64,000 nt of DNA from Paenibacillus chondroitinus NBRC 15376 (GTDB taxonomy: Bacteria > Bacillota > Bacilli > Paenibacillales > NBRC-103111), in the NCBI RefSeq assembly GCF_004000765.1, contig NZ_BILW01000001.1, positions 434,001 through 498,000 on the forward strand, written 5' to 3'. Shown here one piece after another: positions 54,219-63,206 of this stretch. A model generated the notes under the pieces. The model ran no database searches. It had not been told where the DNA came from and worked only from the letters and a program-made list of their open reading frames with translations. Position numbers and translations under genes: made by a program. Each line of letters begins with the position of its first letter. Positions within the stretch are counted from its first letter, which is position 1.

Positions 54219-55080
54219 TTGAAAAAGAAAGGGCTTTTATTCGCATTATGTTTATTTCTGTGCATTTCATTCAGTTACGCACAAGCCATGGCGGCTGAGT
54301 CGCCTAGCTACTCCTTATCCCTAACCAGCAATCAAACCCAAGTCGGGAGTCAGGTGCGAGTTGTTGTCAAAGGCACCCATGTGACAGACCTTTTTGGCTA
54401 CGAAATTCGATTATCCTATGACACAACCCATTTACGTTTTATAAAAGGAACGAGCCCGATGAACGGATTTTCCGTTCCGGCAATCGCGAAAGAAGGGCAA
54501 GTTGTTTTCGCCCATACCAATGGTTATTACTTTTAGTGATATGGCCAATCATTGGGCACAAAAAGCTGTTGAGCGAGCGGCATCGCTCGGTATTGTAAAC
54601 GGTTACGATGACGGAACATTCCAACCGGACGGCAAAGTAACACGAGCGGAGTTCACAGCTATGCTGGTACGCGCGGTTTCGCTTACTAGCAAGGATGCAC
54701 AAAATATGCAATTCTCCGATATCGCCGATATCCCGCAATGGGCCAAAGCTTATATTTTTGAAGCGGCATCCGCTGGCGTGGTAACGGGTTACGAAGATCA
54801 CTCCTTTGGTGCGGATCGGCTCATTTCGCGCGCGGAGATGGCGGTTATGGTCGCACGGGCAATCGGTCTGGAGTCAAACTCCGATGAGGCGGATTCCTTT
54901 GCTGATGAGGATCAGATTCCGGCATGGGCGCTGCAGGAAATCAAAGCTTCACGTAAAGCTGGATTGATTCAAGGCAGAGACAATAACTATTTTGTTCCGG
55001 ATGATCAAGCAACACGAGCTGAAGCGGCTGTATTAATTCTCGCAGCTTACGATAACTTCCAATCGGCAAATGAAAGGTAG
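54219..55080 (+). pseudogene. Broken SLH-anchored cohesin protein gene
   Basis: The first frame (54219-54536) has a signal peptide (ending AQAMA) and the first half of a cohesin-type domain (SYSLSLTSNQTQVGSQVRVV; YEIRLSYDTTHLRFIKG), but stops at TAG in the middle of the fold. The next frame, open from 54502 and joining at about 54520, encodes three complete SLH repeats (54523-55060) with VTRAEF, ISRAEM and ATRAEA motifs. Together they look like an SLH-anchored cohesin protein that lost about half the cohesin, any linker, and the frame. It would have been a surface anchor for dockerin enzymes. The SLH frame ends right at the ATG of the second PL11 gene. Confidence 0.75.
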
Positions 55081-58000
55081 ATGAACGCGAAAATGAAAAT
55101 GAGAAAACTTCCGCTCTTTTTAAGCGCAACGATGGCGTTCGCCATATTTTCAGGCTCAGCAGTACTTCCTAAGACAGTTTCTGCTGCTCAGCAAGCCTAC
55201 CTCTTTGATTTCGGAACAGCGACAAGTCCTGTAGCCCCCGGTTATACACGCGTTTCTGAATCTACGTTGTATAGCAGTGCTACGGGATTTGGTCTAAGCA
55301 AAACCATAGCGAGTAGAGATCGTGGAGCTGGTTTCAGCGATATTTTAAGAGATTTTGTCATTGATAAAAGCTTCTCATTTAAAGTGGATATGGAAAATGG
55401 GGATTATTTCGTCAAAGTTACCGCAGGCGATGGAACGGCAAGCAATAAGACGGCCGTAACGATTGAGGGGATCAATCGGGGTTCCACGAGTACGGCCAGC
55501 GGCAGCTTTCAGGATGTCACGGCTGTTGTCACCGTTGCAGACGGACAGATGAACGTGGATATTGGCGGCAATGACGGCCGTGTCAACGTCATCGAAATTA
55601 CGCCGGTTGTGGTCATGAGCGGTGTCAAGGTTGACAGAGTGAACGTATCTCCATCACCAAGCGTACAGCTTAGTTGGAATGCTGCACAAGGTGTGAGCGA
55701 ATACAGCATTTACAGGAAAGGTGAAGGACAGGCCGATTATACCAAAATTGGCACAACGAGCGCAGCGGCATATGCGGACACTTCAGTTGAACTTGGTTTA
55801 ACTTACACGTATGCGGTAACAAACACAGTCGGTGGTTATGAATCACCGAAAAGTGACCCGCTGTTGGTAACTGTATCAGATGGAACGGGCCAAAAACCAG
55901 CAGTTCCCGGCCATTTTCAAATCACGAATGCCACAGAAAGTTCCGTTAGTTTAGACTGGGATACCGTTTCTGGAGCTGTTTACTACTATGTTTACAGATC
56001 ATCCAACGAGGCAGGGGCATACAGTAAAATTGCCGGAACATCGGATTCATCCTATGTTGATCAATCCGTGACAACGAATATTCCTTATTATTACAAAATT
56101 GCAGCCGTAAATTCGGCGGGGTTATCCGATCTCACAGCCTCTGTTGTATCACCGATCAAAAAAGTGTTCCAACGTCAAATGGAACGTCTGGAACGAGGCA
56201 CCACGGCGATTAAAGTGAGCAATGGCGTATATGTCGGTTGGAGATTGTTGGGCACAGAGCCAAGCAGCATTTCATTCAATTTGTATCGGGACGGCCAGAA
56301 GATCAACAGCACCCCGATCGCCTCAAGCACGAACTTCCTTGATACGGAAGGTACGCTGCAGTCGACTTATACGGTTCGAGCGATCGTGAGCGGAATTGAG
56401 CAAACGGCTTCGGGCAGCGCAGCTGTCATGGAGACGAATCATTTGGATATTCCTCTGAATAAACCGACAGGGGGCATTACTCCGGATGGGGTCGCCTATA
56501 CATATAGCGCGAACGATGTTAGTGTCGGTGATTTGGATGGCGATGGACAATACGAATATGTGGTGAAATGGGATCCTTCCAATTCCAAGGACAATTCGCA
56601 GTCCGGTTACACAGGCAATGTTTATATAGATGCCTATGAACTTGACGGCTCCCAATTATGGCGTATTGATTTGGGTAAAAATATCCGGGCTGGAGCTCAT
56701 TACACACAGTTCATGGTGTATGATCTGGATGGAGACGGCAAGGCGGAAGTCGCCATGAAAACGGCGGACGGAACCATCGATGGGACCGGAACCGTGCTTG
56801 GGAACGGGGCGGCGGATTATCGCAATTCATCGGGTTACATTTTAACCGGTCCTGAATATTTGAGCATTTTTGAAGGTACCACGGGTAAAACACTTACAAC
56901 GACTTCTTACGAACCTCCAAGGGGAACGGTGGCGAACTGGGGAGATACGTACGGTAACCGTGTCGATCGTTTTCTGGCAGCAATTGCTTATCTGGATGGC
57001 GAGCACCCAAGTCTGATTATGGCACGTGGCTACTACACGAGAACAGTTCTTGTCGCGTACAACTGGAAAGACGGACAGTTAACGAAAGTGTGGACGTTTG
57101 ATTCAAACACGCCCGGAAATGGCAGCTATGCAGGTCAAGGGAATCACAACTTAAGCGTTGCGGACGTTGACGGGGACGGCAAAGATGAAATCGTGTATGG
57201 CGCAATGGCGGTTGACGACGATGGTACAGGACTTTATACAACGGGTTTGGGGCATGGAGATGCAATGCATTTAAGTGACTTGGATCCGGATCGCCCTGGT
57301 TATGAGGTTTTTCAGGTGCATGAGGAAAAGCCGAACCGTGCAGGCTTGGAATTCCGCGATGCGAAAACAGGCGAGCTCATCTGGGGGAAACCTACGAACT
57401 ATGATGTAGGCCGTGGTGTATCCGCCGATATTGATCCACGGTACAAAGGGGCTGAATCTTGGGCCATTGATGCGGGGGGCTGGAACAGTACCTCCGGGGG
57501 CTTGTACGATGTGAAGGGCAATGAGATTTCCACGCATATTCCGCCTGCGAACTTCGCGATTTGGTGGGATGGAGATCTCCAGCGTGAGCTGCTCGACCAT
57601 ACTTACAACGATACGACGCTGACCGGTGTAGGTAATATTTTGAAATGGGATTATGAGAATTCGCAAGTGAAGACGCTGCTTTCAGCAGTAGGTACATTCT
57701 CCAACAATGGAACAAAAGGGAACCCAGGCCTGCAAGCCGATCTATTCGGTGACTGGCGTGAAGAAGCCATGTGGCGACTTGAAGACAGCAGTGCGCTGCG
57801 CATCTATATGACAACGGATGTAACAGATTACCGCTTCTATACGCTAATGCATGATCCAGTATACCGATTAGGTGTGGCTCGTGAAAATACGGGCTACAAC
57901 CAACCTCCTCATGTGAGTTACTATCTAGGTGGAGGGATGAGCCAGCCGCCGATGCCGAGCATTACGGTGCCCGCAGGTGAACCGCAAGAGCCGGGTATTC

Positions 58001-58803
58001 TTTTAGGCGGGGGAAGCACATTAAAGCCTGGGGAGACGCTCACGCTGACATATGGTCTGAGCGGTATTACGGAGCCCGTCATCGCCCAAAATGTGAGCTT
58101 TACCTATAATCCGGATTACTTCGAATATGTATCAACCAAAGAATTGCAAGATGGTGTGAGTGTGGTAGGCAATGTGTACAGTACACCTGGCAAAGTGCGA
58201 ATCATCTTGGTTAGTTTGGGAACTGACTATGGCGTGACAGGCAATAGCGAACTGATCTCGCTTCAGCTTAGAGCCAAGTCGGTTGGCAGTACGGTTGTCA
58301 CCAACGTTTACAGCTCGGCAGAGGTGGCTAATGCAGCAGGGGTAGAAACTGTTTTCCAAGGCGTAGAGAAGCCGATTACGATCCGTTATGCCGACTTGTC
58401 CGCGTTGAATACGCTTATTAGCACGGCTGAGACGACATACGCACAGGCGGTTGAAGGAATTGGTCAAGGGGAATATCCAGCTGGATCGAAAGCTGATCTT
58501 CTAGCTGCCATTACGAGGGCCAAAGCCGTTCAAGCGAATCCGAATGTTACACAGGCTGAAATAATGCAAGCCGTTGCTGAACTGAATGCCGCGCTGACAG
58601 CGTTCCAAGCTTCCGTGCACACAAGTCATGGATACGATGTGAATAACTCCGGTCAAGTGAGCATCGGCGACTTAGCCTTTATTGCCGCTCATTATGGATT
58701 AAGAAACACAGATCCTAACTGGGATAGCAAAGCGGACGTCCACGTGGACGGTATCATTGATATTCTGGATTTAAGTGAAGTGGCCAGCTACATTTTAAAA
58801 TAG
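55081..58803 (+). CDS. Rhamnogalacturonan lyase PL11, multimodular, second copy
   Basis: This 1240-aa secreted lyase has a signal peptide (to about 36, VSAA), then an N-terminal beta-sandwich (about 38-180; YLFDFGTATSPVAPGYTRV) like that at the front of rhamnogalacturonan acetylesterases. Two fibronectin type III domains follow (about 182-275 and 276-362), then the PL11 catalytic propeller (about 365-965; SVGDLDGDGQYEYVVKWDPS, DVDGDGKDEIVYG), a cohesin-like domain (about 971-1100), FIVAR (about 1104-1175) and dockerin (about 1182-1240). ATG lies 3 nt behind AAAGG; an ATG 12 nt later is possible. It follows the broken SLH-cohesin gene with no gap. Confidence 0.93.
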   Translation: MNAKMKMRKLPLFLSATMAFAIFSGSAVLPKTVSAAQQAYLFDFGTATSPVAPGYTRVSESTLYSSATGFGLSKTIASRDRGAGFSDILRDFVIDKSFSFKVDMENGDYFVKVTAGDGTASNKTAVTIEGINRGSTSTASGSFQDVTAVVTVADGQMNVDIGGNDGRVNVIEITPVVVMSGVKVDRVNVSPSPSVQLSWNAAQGVSEYSIYRKGEGQADYTKIGTTSAAAYADTSVELGLTYTYAVTNTVGGYESPKSDPLLVTVSDGTGQKPAVPGHFQITNATESSVSLDWDTVSGAVYYYVYRSSNEAGAYSKIAGTSDSSYVDQSVTTNIPYYYKIAAVNSAGLSDLTASVVSPIKKVFQRQMERLERGTTAIKVSNGVYVGWRLLGTEPSSISFNLYRDGQKINSTPIASSTNFLDTEGTLQSTYTVRAIVSGIEQTASGSAAVMETNHLDIPLNKPTGGITPDGVAYTYSANDVSVGDLDGDGQYEYVVKWDPSNSKDNSQSGYTGNVYIDAYELDGSQLWRIDLGKNIRAGAHYTQFMVYDLDGDGKAEVAMKTADGTIDGTGTVLGNGAADYRNSSGYILTGPEYLSIFEGTTGKTLTTTSYEPPRGTVANWGDTYGNRVDRFLAAIAYLDGEHPSLIMARGYYTRTVLVAYNWKDGQLTKVWTFDSNTPGNGSYAGQGNHNLSVADVDGDGKDEIVYGAMAVDDDGTGLYTTGLGHGDAMHLSDLDPDRPGYEVFQVHEEKPNRAGLEFRDAKTGELIWGKPTNYDVGRGVSADIDPRYKGAESWAIDAGGWNSTSGGLYDVKGNEISTHIPPANFAIWWDGDLQRELLDHTYNDTTLTGVGNILKWDYENSQVKTLLSAVGTFSNNGTKGNPGLQADLFGDWREEAMWRLEDSSALRIYMTTDVTDYRFYTLMHDPVYRLGVARENTGYNQPPHVSYYLGGGMSQPPMPSITVPAGEPQEPGILLGGGSTLKPGETLTLTYGLSGITEPVIAQNVSFTYNPDYFEYVSTKELQDGVSVVGNVYSTPGKVRIILVSLGTDYGVTGNSELISLQLRAKSVGSTVVTNVYSSAEVANAAGVETVFQGVEKPITIRYADLSALNTLISTAETTYAQAVEGIGQGEYPAGSKADLLAAITRAKAVQANPNVTQAEIMQAVAELNAALTAFQASVHTSHGYDVNNSGQVSIGDLAFIAAHYGLRNTDPNWDSKADVHVDGIIDILDLSEVASYILK

Positions 58804-58811
58804 TTATATGA

Positions 58812-58853
58812 AAGGCCTGGTGGAGATCTATGATCTTCCTGCCAGGCTTTTTT
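58812..58853 (+). terminator. Terminator after the PL11 cluster
   Basis: A stem (AGGCCTGG-GGAGATC, loop TAT, GATCTTCC-CCAGGCTT) followed by six T residues. Confidence 0.85.
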
Positions 58854-58928
58854 ACGCTTATCAGAGCGGGTCTAGGATGATAGGTATCCGAATAAGATAA
58901 TAAGAGATAATTCGAAGAGGTGATGAAG

Positions 58929-59420
58929 GTGGGAACCCGACTATTATCGGAGCAGTTGGTAAAAAAGCGTTTTCCGCATTTGAGATATGTTCGAATTCAT
59001 ACACCGGAAAAGCATAAAGCGACGATCTATGCGTGGAACGAAGATTTGAACTTATCGGAAAAGGATGCCGAGAGCTTGCAACGTTATGCAAGCGCTTACT
59101 TGTATCCTTATGTTAGTTATCAAGTAAAAGCCTATAACTTGGTGCAAACGGATAATGTCCCGCTGCCGCAGGACATTCCGGAAGCTGTTGTTCAAACGGC
59201 GAAACGCAGGAATTTGAACCAATATGGCATTATTGAGGCCATTAATCGGCTATTTCCCTGCGGTCACTTATCGTTTGTCCACTATGATGCCGCGGAGAGC
59301 TTGATTTATTTTGATTTTCATGCCGACCGACAACTTCAGAATCGTGAGAAGGAAGCAATGTACAAGTATTTAAATGAAATTATTCCATTGGGATCTTATT
59401 GCGAAGTGACGTTCTATTAA
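58929..59420 (+). CDS. Hypothetical protein (about 163 aa)
   Basis: The product is Tyr- and charge-rich (HLRYVRIHTPEKHKATIYAW; YLYPYVSYQVKAYNLV). It has a repeated alpha/beta character with no Cys pairs, signal or membrane segment. I do not recognise the family. The GTG at 58929 sits about 8 nt beyond AGAGGTGAT, better than the GTG/ATG inside that site at 58920/58923. Codon use matches neighbours. It is convergent with a small gene that begins behind threonine synthase. Confidence 0.65.
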   Translation: MGTRLLSEQLVKKRFPHLRYVRIHTPEKHKATIYAWNEDLNLSEKDAESLQRYASAYLYPYVSYQVKAYNLVQTDNVPLPQDIPEAVVQTAKRRNLNQYGIIEAINRLFPCGHLSFVHYDAAESLIYFDFHADRQLQNREKEAMYKYLNEIIPLGSYCEVTFY

Positions 59421-59431
59421 AAGCTTCATTG

Positions 59432-59635
59432 TCAATCTTCTTTAATGCGGAATTCGCTTTCTTCCCGCAGATACGATATTTCACCGATCTGTACCTCGAA
59501 TGGCGTGTATTTTCTAATTTTACCAACAGCGAGAAATACCGGGATATCATCCGCCGTGCATTGGATCACGGCGACATTCGCTTGTGAGAGTGCCGCCGCA
59601 AATAATTGCATATCCGTAATCAATGTTTTGTTCAA
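59432..59635 (-). CDS. Small hypothetical protein downstream of thrC (about 67 aa)
   Basis: The frame starts at GTG 59647 or, more likely, TTG 59635, which lies 11 nt after AGGAG; the ribosome site sits just past the thrC stop, suggesting coupling. The product (MNKTLITDMQLFAAALSQAN, ending ESEFRIKED) looks like a small alpha/beta protein with an IQCTADDIPVFLAVGKIRKY strand pair. No family recognised. Probably co-transcribed with thrC. Confidence 0.55.
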   Translation of the reverse strand: MNKTLITDMQLFAAALSQANVAVIQCTADDIPVFLAVGKIRKYTPFEVQIGEISYLREESEFRIKED

Positions 59636-59660
59636 TTCGTTGTTCACTCCTGGCCCGTCC

Positions 59661-60872
59661 TTATCTCGTGATCCGTTCCTCCGGCTGCAAGACAGGAACC
59701 TGGACGTTTACGGTATCCGGATATTTAATGCCAGCCCCCGTGTTAAGCGCAATAACGCACTCATCTTCGGCGATCCAACCGGATTGTTTCAGCTTTCTTG
59801 CGGCTGCGAACGTAGCTGCTCCCTCTGGGCACACGAATGCTCCCTCAAGCTCAGCGATTCGCTGTTGTTCTTGCAGCAGCTCCTCGTCATGAATGGAAAT
59901 TGCGCATCCGCCGGTCGCATAGATGGCCTCCAAGACTAAGAAATCGCCTAGCGCTTTTGGAACGTTAATGCCGAAGGCGACTGTCTTGGATTCCTGCCAA
60001 AATTCCGAGGCTTTGGCTTGATTTTCCCAAGCTTTGACGATAGGCGCACAACCCTCTGCTTGCACAGAGACAAGCCGCGGCAATTTCCCTTGCACCCAAC
60101 CTAAGGTTTGCAGCTCCTGAAGCGCTTTATAAATCCCGATTAATCCAACGCCGCCGCCAGTCGGGTACAAAATCACATCAGGAAGCTTCCAGCCCAGCTG
60201 CTCAGCGATTTCAAGCCCCATCGTTTTCTTGCCTTCGATGCGATAAGGTTCTTTGAGCGTAGAGGCATCGTAGAGGCTGTATGATTTGACGAGATCGGCG
60301 ACAATTCGCCCGGCATCGCTGATGAGACCATTAACCAGATACAGATTGGATCCGGAAATGGCGCATTCATTACGGGTAATGAGTGGAGCATCGACGGGCA
60401 TGATGATCGTTGACTTCATCTTCGCTCTGGCAGCATACAAGGCCCACGCTGCGCCTGCATTGCCATTGGTCGGCATGGCAAGCTCCGTCACGCCCAGCTC
60501 CTTCGCTTTGGAGATGCCAACAGCTGCGCCTCTGGCTTTGAAAGAGCCGGTAGGCAGTAAGCCTTCGTCTTTCATGAGCAGACCGGGGATCTGCATATCT
60601 GCGCCGATACTGCGCATAGGAAGCAGCGGGGTGAAGCCTTCGCCGAGTGTAACGACATGCTCCGGCTGAATGACGGGCAGCAGCTCGCGATAGCGCCAAA
60701 GGCTTGGTTCTCGATCGCGAAGCATGGCAGGAGTCAAGGACTTGGAAATACCCTCCATGTCGTAGGCGACTAAAAGCGGTGAACCGCAGGTGCACAGCTG
60801 ATGTTTGTCCTCGGCTGTATATCGCGTGTCACATTTCGGGCAAAAAAGATGAGATACATAACTATGCTTCAT
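59661..60872 (-). CDS. thrC: Threonine synthase
   Basis: This 403-aa PLP enzyme converts O-phosphohomoserine to threonine. It has an N-terminal zinc-ribbon-like Cys set (C11, C14, C27, C29), the PLP Lys K112 in PTGSFKARG, the phosphate loop PTGGGVGLIG near 240 and the C-terminal CPEGAATFAA region. Zinc-ribbon threonine synthases of this form are widespread in bacteria and archaea. Threonine dehydratase or cystathionine synthase are less likely given the ribbon and TLGEGFTPL motif. ATG follows CTTAGGAG. A TTGACA promoter lies about 100 bp upstream. Confidence 0.9.
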   Translation of the reverse strand: MKHSYVSHLFCPKCDTRYTAEDKHQLCTCGSPLLVAYDMEGISKSLTPAMLRDREPSLWRYRELLPVIQPEHVVTLGEGFTPLLPMRSIGADMQIPGLLMKDEGLLPTGSFKARGAAVGISKAKELGVTELAMPTNGNAGAAWALYAARAKMKSTIIMPVDAPLITRNECAISGSNLYLVNGLISDAGRIVADLVKSYSLYDASTLKEPYRIEGKKTMGLEIAEQLGWKLPDVILYPTGGGVGLIGIYKALQELQTLGWVQGKLPRLVSVQAEGCAPIVKAWENQAKASEFWQESKTVAFGINVPKALGDFLVLEAIYATGGCAISIHDEELLQEQQRIAELEGAFVCPEGAATFAAARKLKQSGWIAEDECVIALNTGAGIKYPDTVNVQVPVLQPEERITR

Positions 60873-60947
60873 GGCTCAAGTCTCCTAAGTAAACAAATGT
60901 GAAAGTTTAGAACATTTCAAAACCAACCTAAGGACAATTACTTAGCC

Positions 60948-60977
60948 ATCGTAATGGAAATGAAAGCAGCGTGTCAA
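60948..60977 (-). promoter_or_regulatory. Sigma-A-like promoter of thrC
   Basis: TTGACA (60972-60977 on the minus strand) and TACGAT (60948-60953) with an 18-nt spacer, about 75 nt upstream of the thrC start. The -10 box matches TATAAT at four of six positions. No T-box or riboswitch is evident in the short leader. Confidence 0.5.
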
Positions 60978-60995
60978 CGTAACATGAAATATTGT

Positions 60996-62114
60996 TTACC
61001 GTATCATCCCGTAGTCACGAATCTTGGCGTCTACTTCCACGCGGATATCAACATTTGGGTAGAGAGCGTCCCAATTCATCTTCTTCCATTCGTTGTAACG
61101 CATACTGTTTCGGACATAAGTGCCGATTCCCAAATTGTCCCCTCCCACGTGTTGTACTTGGTTAAGAATTGCTTGCATTTGTTCACGGATGGCTTTGGAC
61201 AAATCTTGATTTAAGGCTTTTTGCTCATCTGTATGTTTAAAAGTCGAAGCCCCTGTATACTCCAACATAATACCGCTCAATCGGATTTGCATAACAATTT
61301 TTGGGGGAGCGCCTGCAGGTTGTTTCATAATAGACACTTTTCGTTTGGAAATAATGGAGCTAATCATCGCTCCTTCTTTTTGACCAGATGATTGATCCAT
61401 AAATCTGACATTGAATTCGGCATTATTAAGGTTATGATGCAAAATAGCAAACATCACCGTGTTGTGTTGACTGATCTTTCCAATGTAACGATCTTTTTTG
61501 AACAAGGCGACCCCATCTATTTCCACATTATCATTTTTCATCATAACCAGAGGTGCAATTGGGTCAATTCCATCGTCAAAATAATCGCGTGCGAAGCTGT
61601 AGAGTGTGACTTCAGGTACTTCATGAATTTTGGTCTCTTGGGTTAGAAGCTGGTCAATGTGACTTCCGACTGTACTGATTTGAGCATAGGAATGGGTTAA
61701 CATGTCGACAGCGCTACCGTTCACAACGACGATTTTTAGCCGTTCGCCAACCGTATAATCTCGGCGATAGGAGTCTAATGCTTTCCATATGCCTTGTTTA
61801 GCTTGATCCTTCCCGAAGAGCATACTTCTTAATTGACCAGAAACAATGACTTTGTCAATTTTCCGGGAGAAGTTACTCCTTCCTTCTTTAGGTGTAGAAG
61901 CTTTTGTCTGCAAGATATCTAATTGTGAGGAGTTCGGTTTTCCTGCTCGTGGGATCGAAATAGCAATAGATAATTGAGTCTTGGATGGCTTTCCATTTTT
62001 ATCGTACGCAGGATCTATAGCTACGGTATCCGACATGCCCAATTTCTCAATCCGATGCTGCTGGGCACAAGCTGTGAGACAGAATAGAATAACTAGAATA
62101 AACAGCCTACGCAT
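60996..62114 (-). CDS. GerA-type germinant receptor C subunit (Ger(x)C lipoprotein), second operon
   Basis: A 372-aa lipoprotein with a signal peptide and lipobox (LFCLTAC, Cys16). The Ger(x)C pattern is clear: MSDTVAIDPAYDKNG early, DGVALFKKDRYIGKIS in the middle, and GIGTYVRNSMRYNEWKKMNW toward the end. The ATG at 62114 overlaps the end of the B subunit gene by 8 nt, with AAAAGGAC before it, so translation is coupled. It is last in an A-B-C operon transcribed leftward, unlike the A-C-B order of the first operon. Confidence 0.92.
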   Translation of the reverse strand: MRRLFILVILFCLTACAQQHRIEKLGMSDTVAIDPAYDKNGKPSKTQLSIAISIPRAGKPNSSQLDILQTKASTPKEGRSNFSRKIDKVIVSGQLRSMLFGKDQAKQGIWKALDSYRRDYTVGERLKIVVVNGSAVDMLTHSYAQISTVGSHIDQLLTQETKIHEVPEVTLYSFARDYFDDGIDPIAPLVMMKNDNVEIDGVALFKKDRYIGKISQHNTVMFAILHHNLNNAEFNVRFMDQSSGQKEGAMISSIISKRKVSIMKQPAGAPPKIVMQIRLSGIMLEYTGASTFKHTDEQKALNQDLSKAIREQMQAILNQVQHVGGDNLGIGTYVRNSMRYNEWKKMNWDALYPNVDIRVEVDAKIRDYGMIR

Positions 62115-63195
62115 AATTTTGTCCTTTTCGTTTGTTAATAAGGAGGATAGTAAGTAATACAATGGGAAGAAATACAGCAACCGCTGCTTCTGCAATTCCA
62201 AATCTAAATATCCACGGCTCTGTTTCTTCGAGCGTTGTTGGTATGGCAAAGAAGGAAACTACTGCGAGAATAACTAAGACAACATAAGGGGTAGAACGGA
62301 ATTTCGCTGCTGGAAAGAGCCATCTGATCGTTTCAGCAGATGCCCAGGCAAACATAACATTCGAAACAATAACTCGTAACAGGGAGAGATTGAATATTAG
62401 ATCGTCCACTCGTTTCACAAAGGGGAGCTCCATGTAGGATAACAAATTCAACACAGGGAACTTCATATGTTGAAGTTGATGCAAACTGAAAAAGCCAAAG
62501 GAAATAAAGCTAACTAAAATATAGCTAGCGGTTGTAATGAGATTAGCGATTTGAAAGCCACGCATTAAGTGTGATTTTTCATCTACATAGGGAAATAGAA
62601 GGAGACAAAGTTCATAACCTAGAAAAGCTGAATAAATTTGAAACCATCCCATTAGCGTATGATCGACTTCCTTAAACCAAAAAGGAGTCATTCGTGATAA
62701 ATCAAAGTCTTTGCGAGCATAAAACAAAAGTAGGAAATTGCAAGTTAGCAAGAAAAATGCGATAACAGCCGAATTGGAGATAGAAAAAATTCCTTTGGAT
62801 AAAAGTAAAAATACAAGCAGTTCGAGCAGCAGATATAAGTAAATCGGGGGGAGTGAACGGAAGGATAAAGAAGTACTAATGAGTATGAAATCTTTACCAA
62901 TAAGACTGCCCAGAATTCCCCAAAATGCAGCCAATATACAAAAAAAAGGGATGATAATAAAGTTAGGTAATGCAGATTTCGTGATATCGAAGATGGATTT
63001 CCCTTTTCCGAACCGATAAACCAATGAGATCAAGAAAAGATTGCAAGAAGCGACGGCTGAACAGATGAGTAGAGCAGCCCACCCGTTCGTCCCGATATTT
63101 TCTGCTAACAGACGGGGAAGATTGAATACGAAGACACCGGTCTGGATGAAATTGGCAAGAATGGTGGTCTGAAAAAAAGGGAGCTTTGCCCGCAT
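62107..63195 (-). CDS. GerA-type germinant receptor B subunit, second operon
   Basis: A membrane permease of about 362 aa and 10 segments, opening FFQTTILANFIQTGVFVFNL. The ATG at 63195 has GAAGGAG about 7 nt upstream; an in-frame start 15 nt earlier lacks room for a site. It lies between the A subunit gene (stop 63207) and the overlapping C gene. It is only distantly similar to the B protein at 17988, suggesting that the two receptors respond to different germinants. Confidence 0.88.
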   Translation of the reverse strand: MRAKLPFFQTTILANFIQTGVFVFNLPRLLAENIGTNGWAALLICSAVASCNLFLISLVYRFGKGKSIFDITKSALPNFIIIPFFCILAAFWGILGSLIGKDFILISTSLSFRSLPPIYLYLLLELLVFLLLSKGIFSISNSAVIAFFLLTCNFLLLFYARKDFDLSRMTPFWFKEVDHTLMGWFQIYSAFLGYELCLLLFPYVDEKSHLMRGFQIANLITTASYILVSFISFGFFSLHQLQHMKFPVLNLLSYMELPFVKRVDDLIFNLSLLRVIVSNVMFAWASAETIRWLFPAAKFRSTPYVVLVILAVVSFFAIPTTLEETEPWIFRFGIAEAAVAVFLPIVLLTILLINKRKGQNYA

Positions 63196-63206
63196 GAGTA
63201 ACTCCT

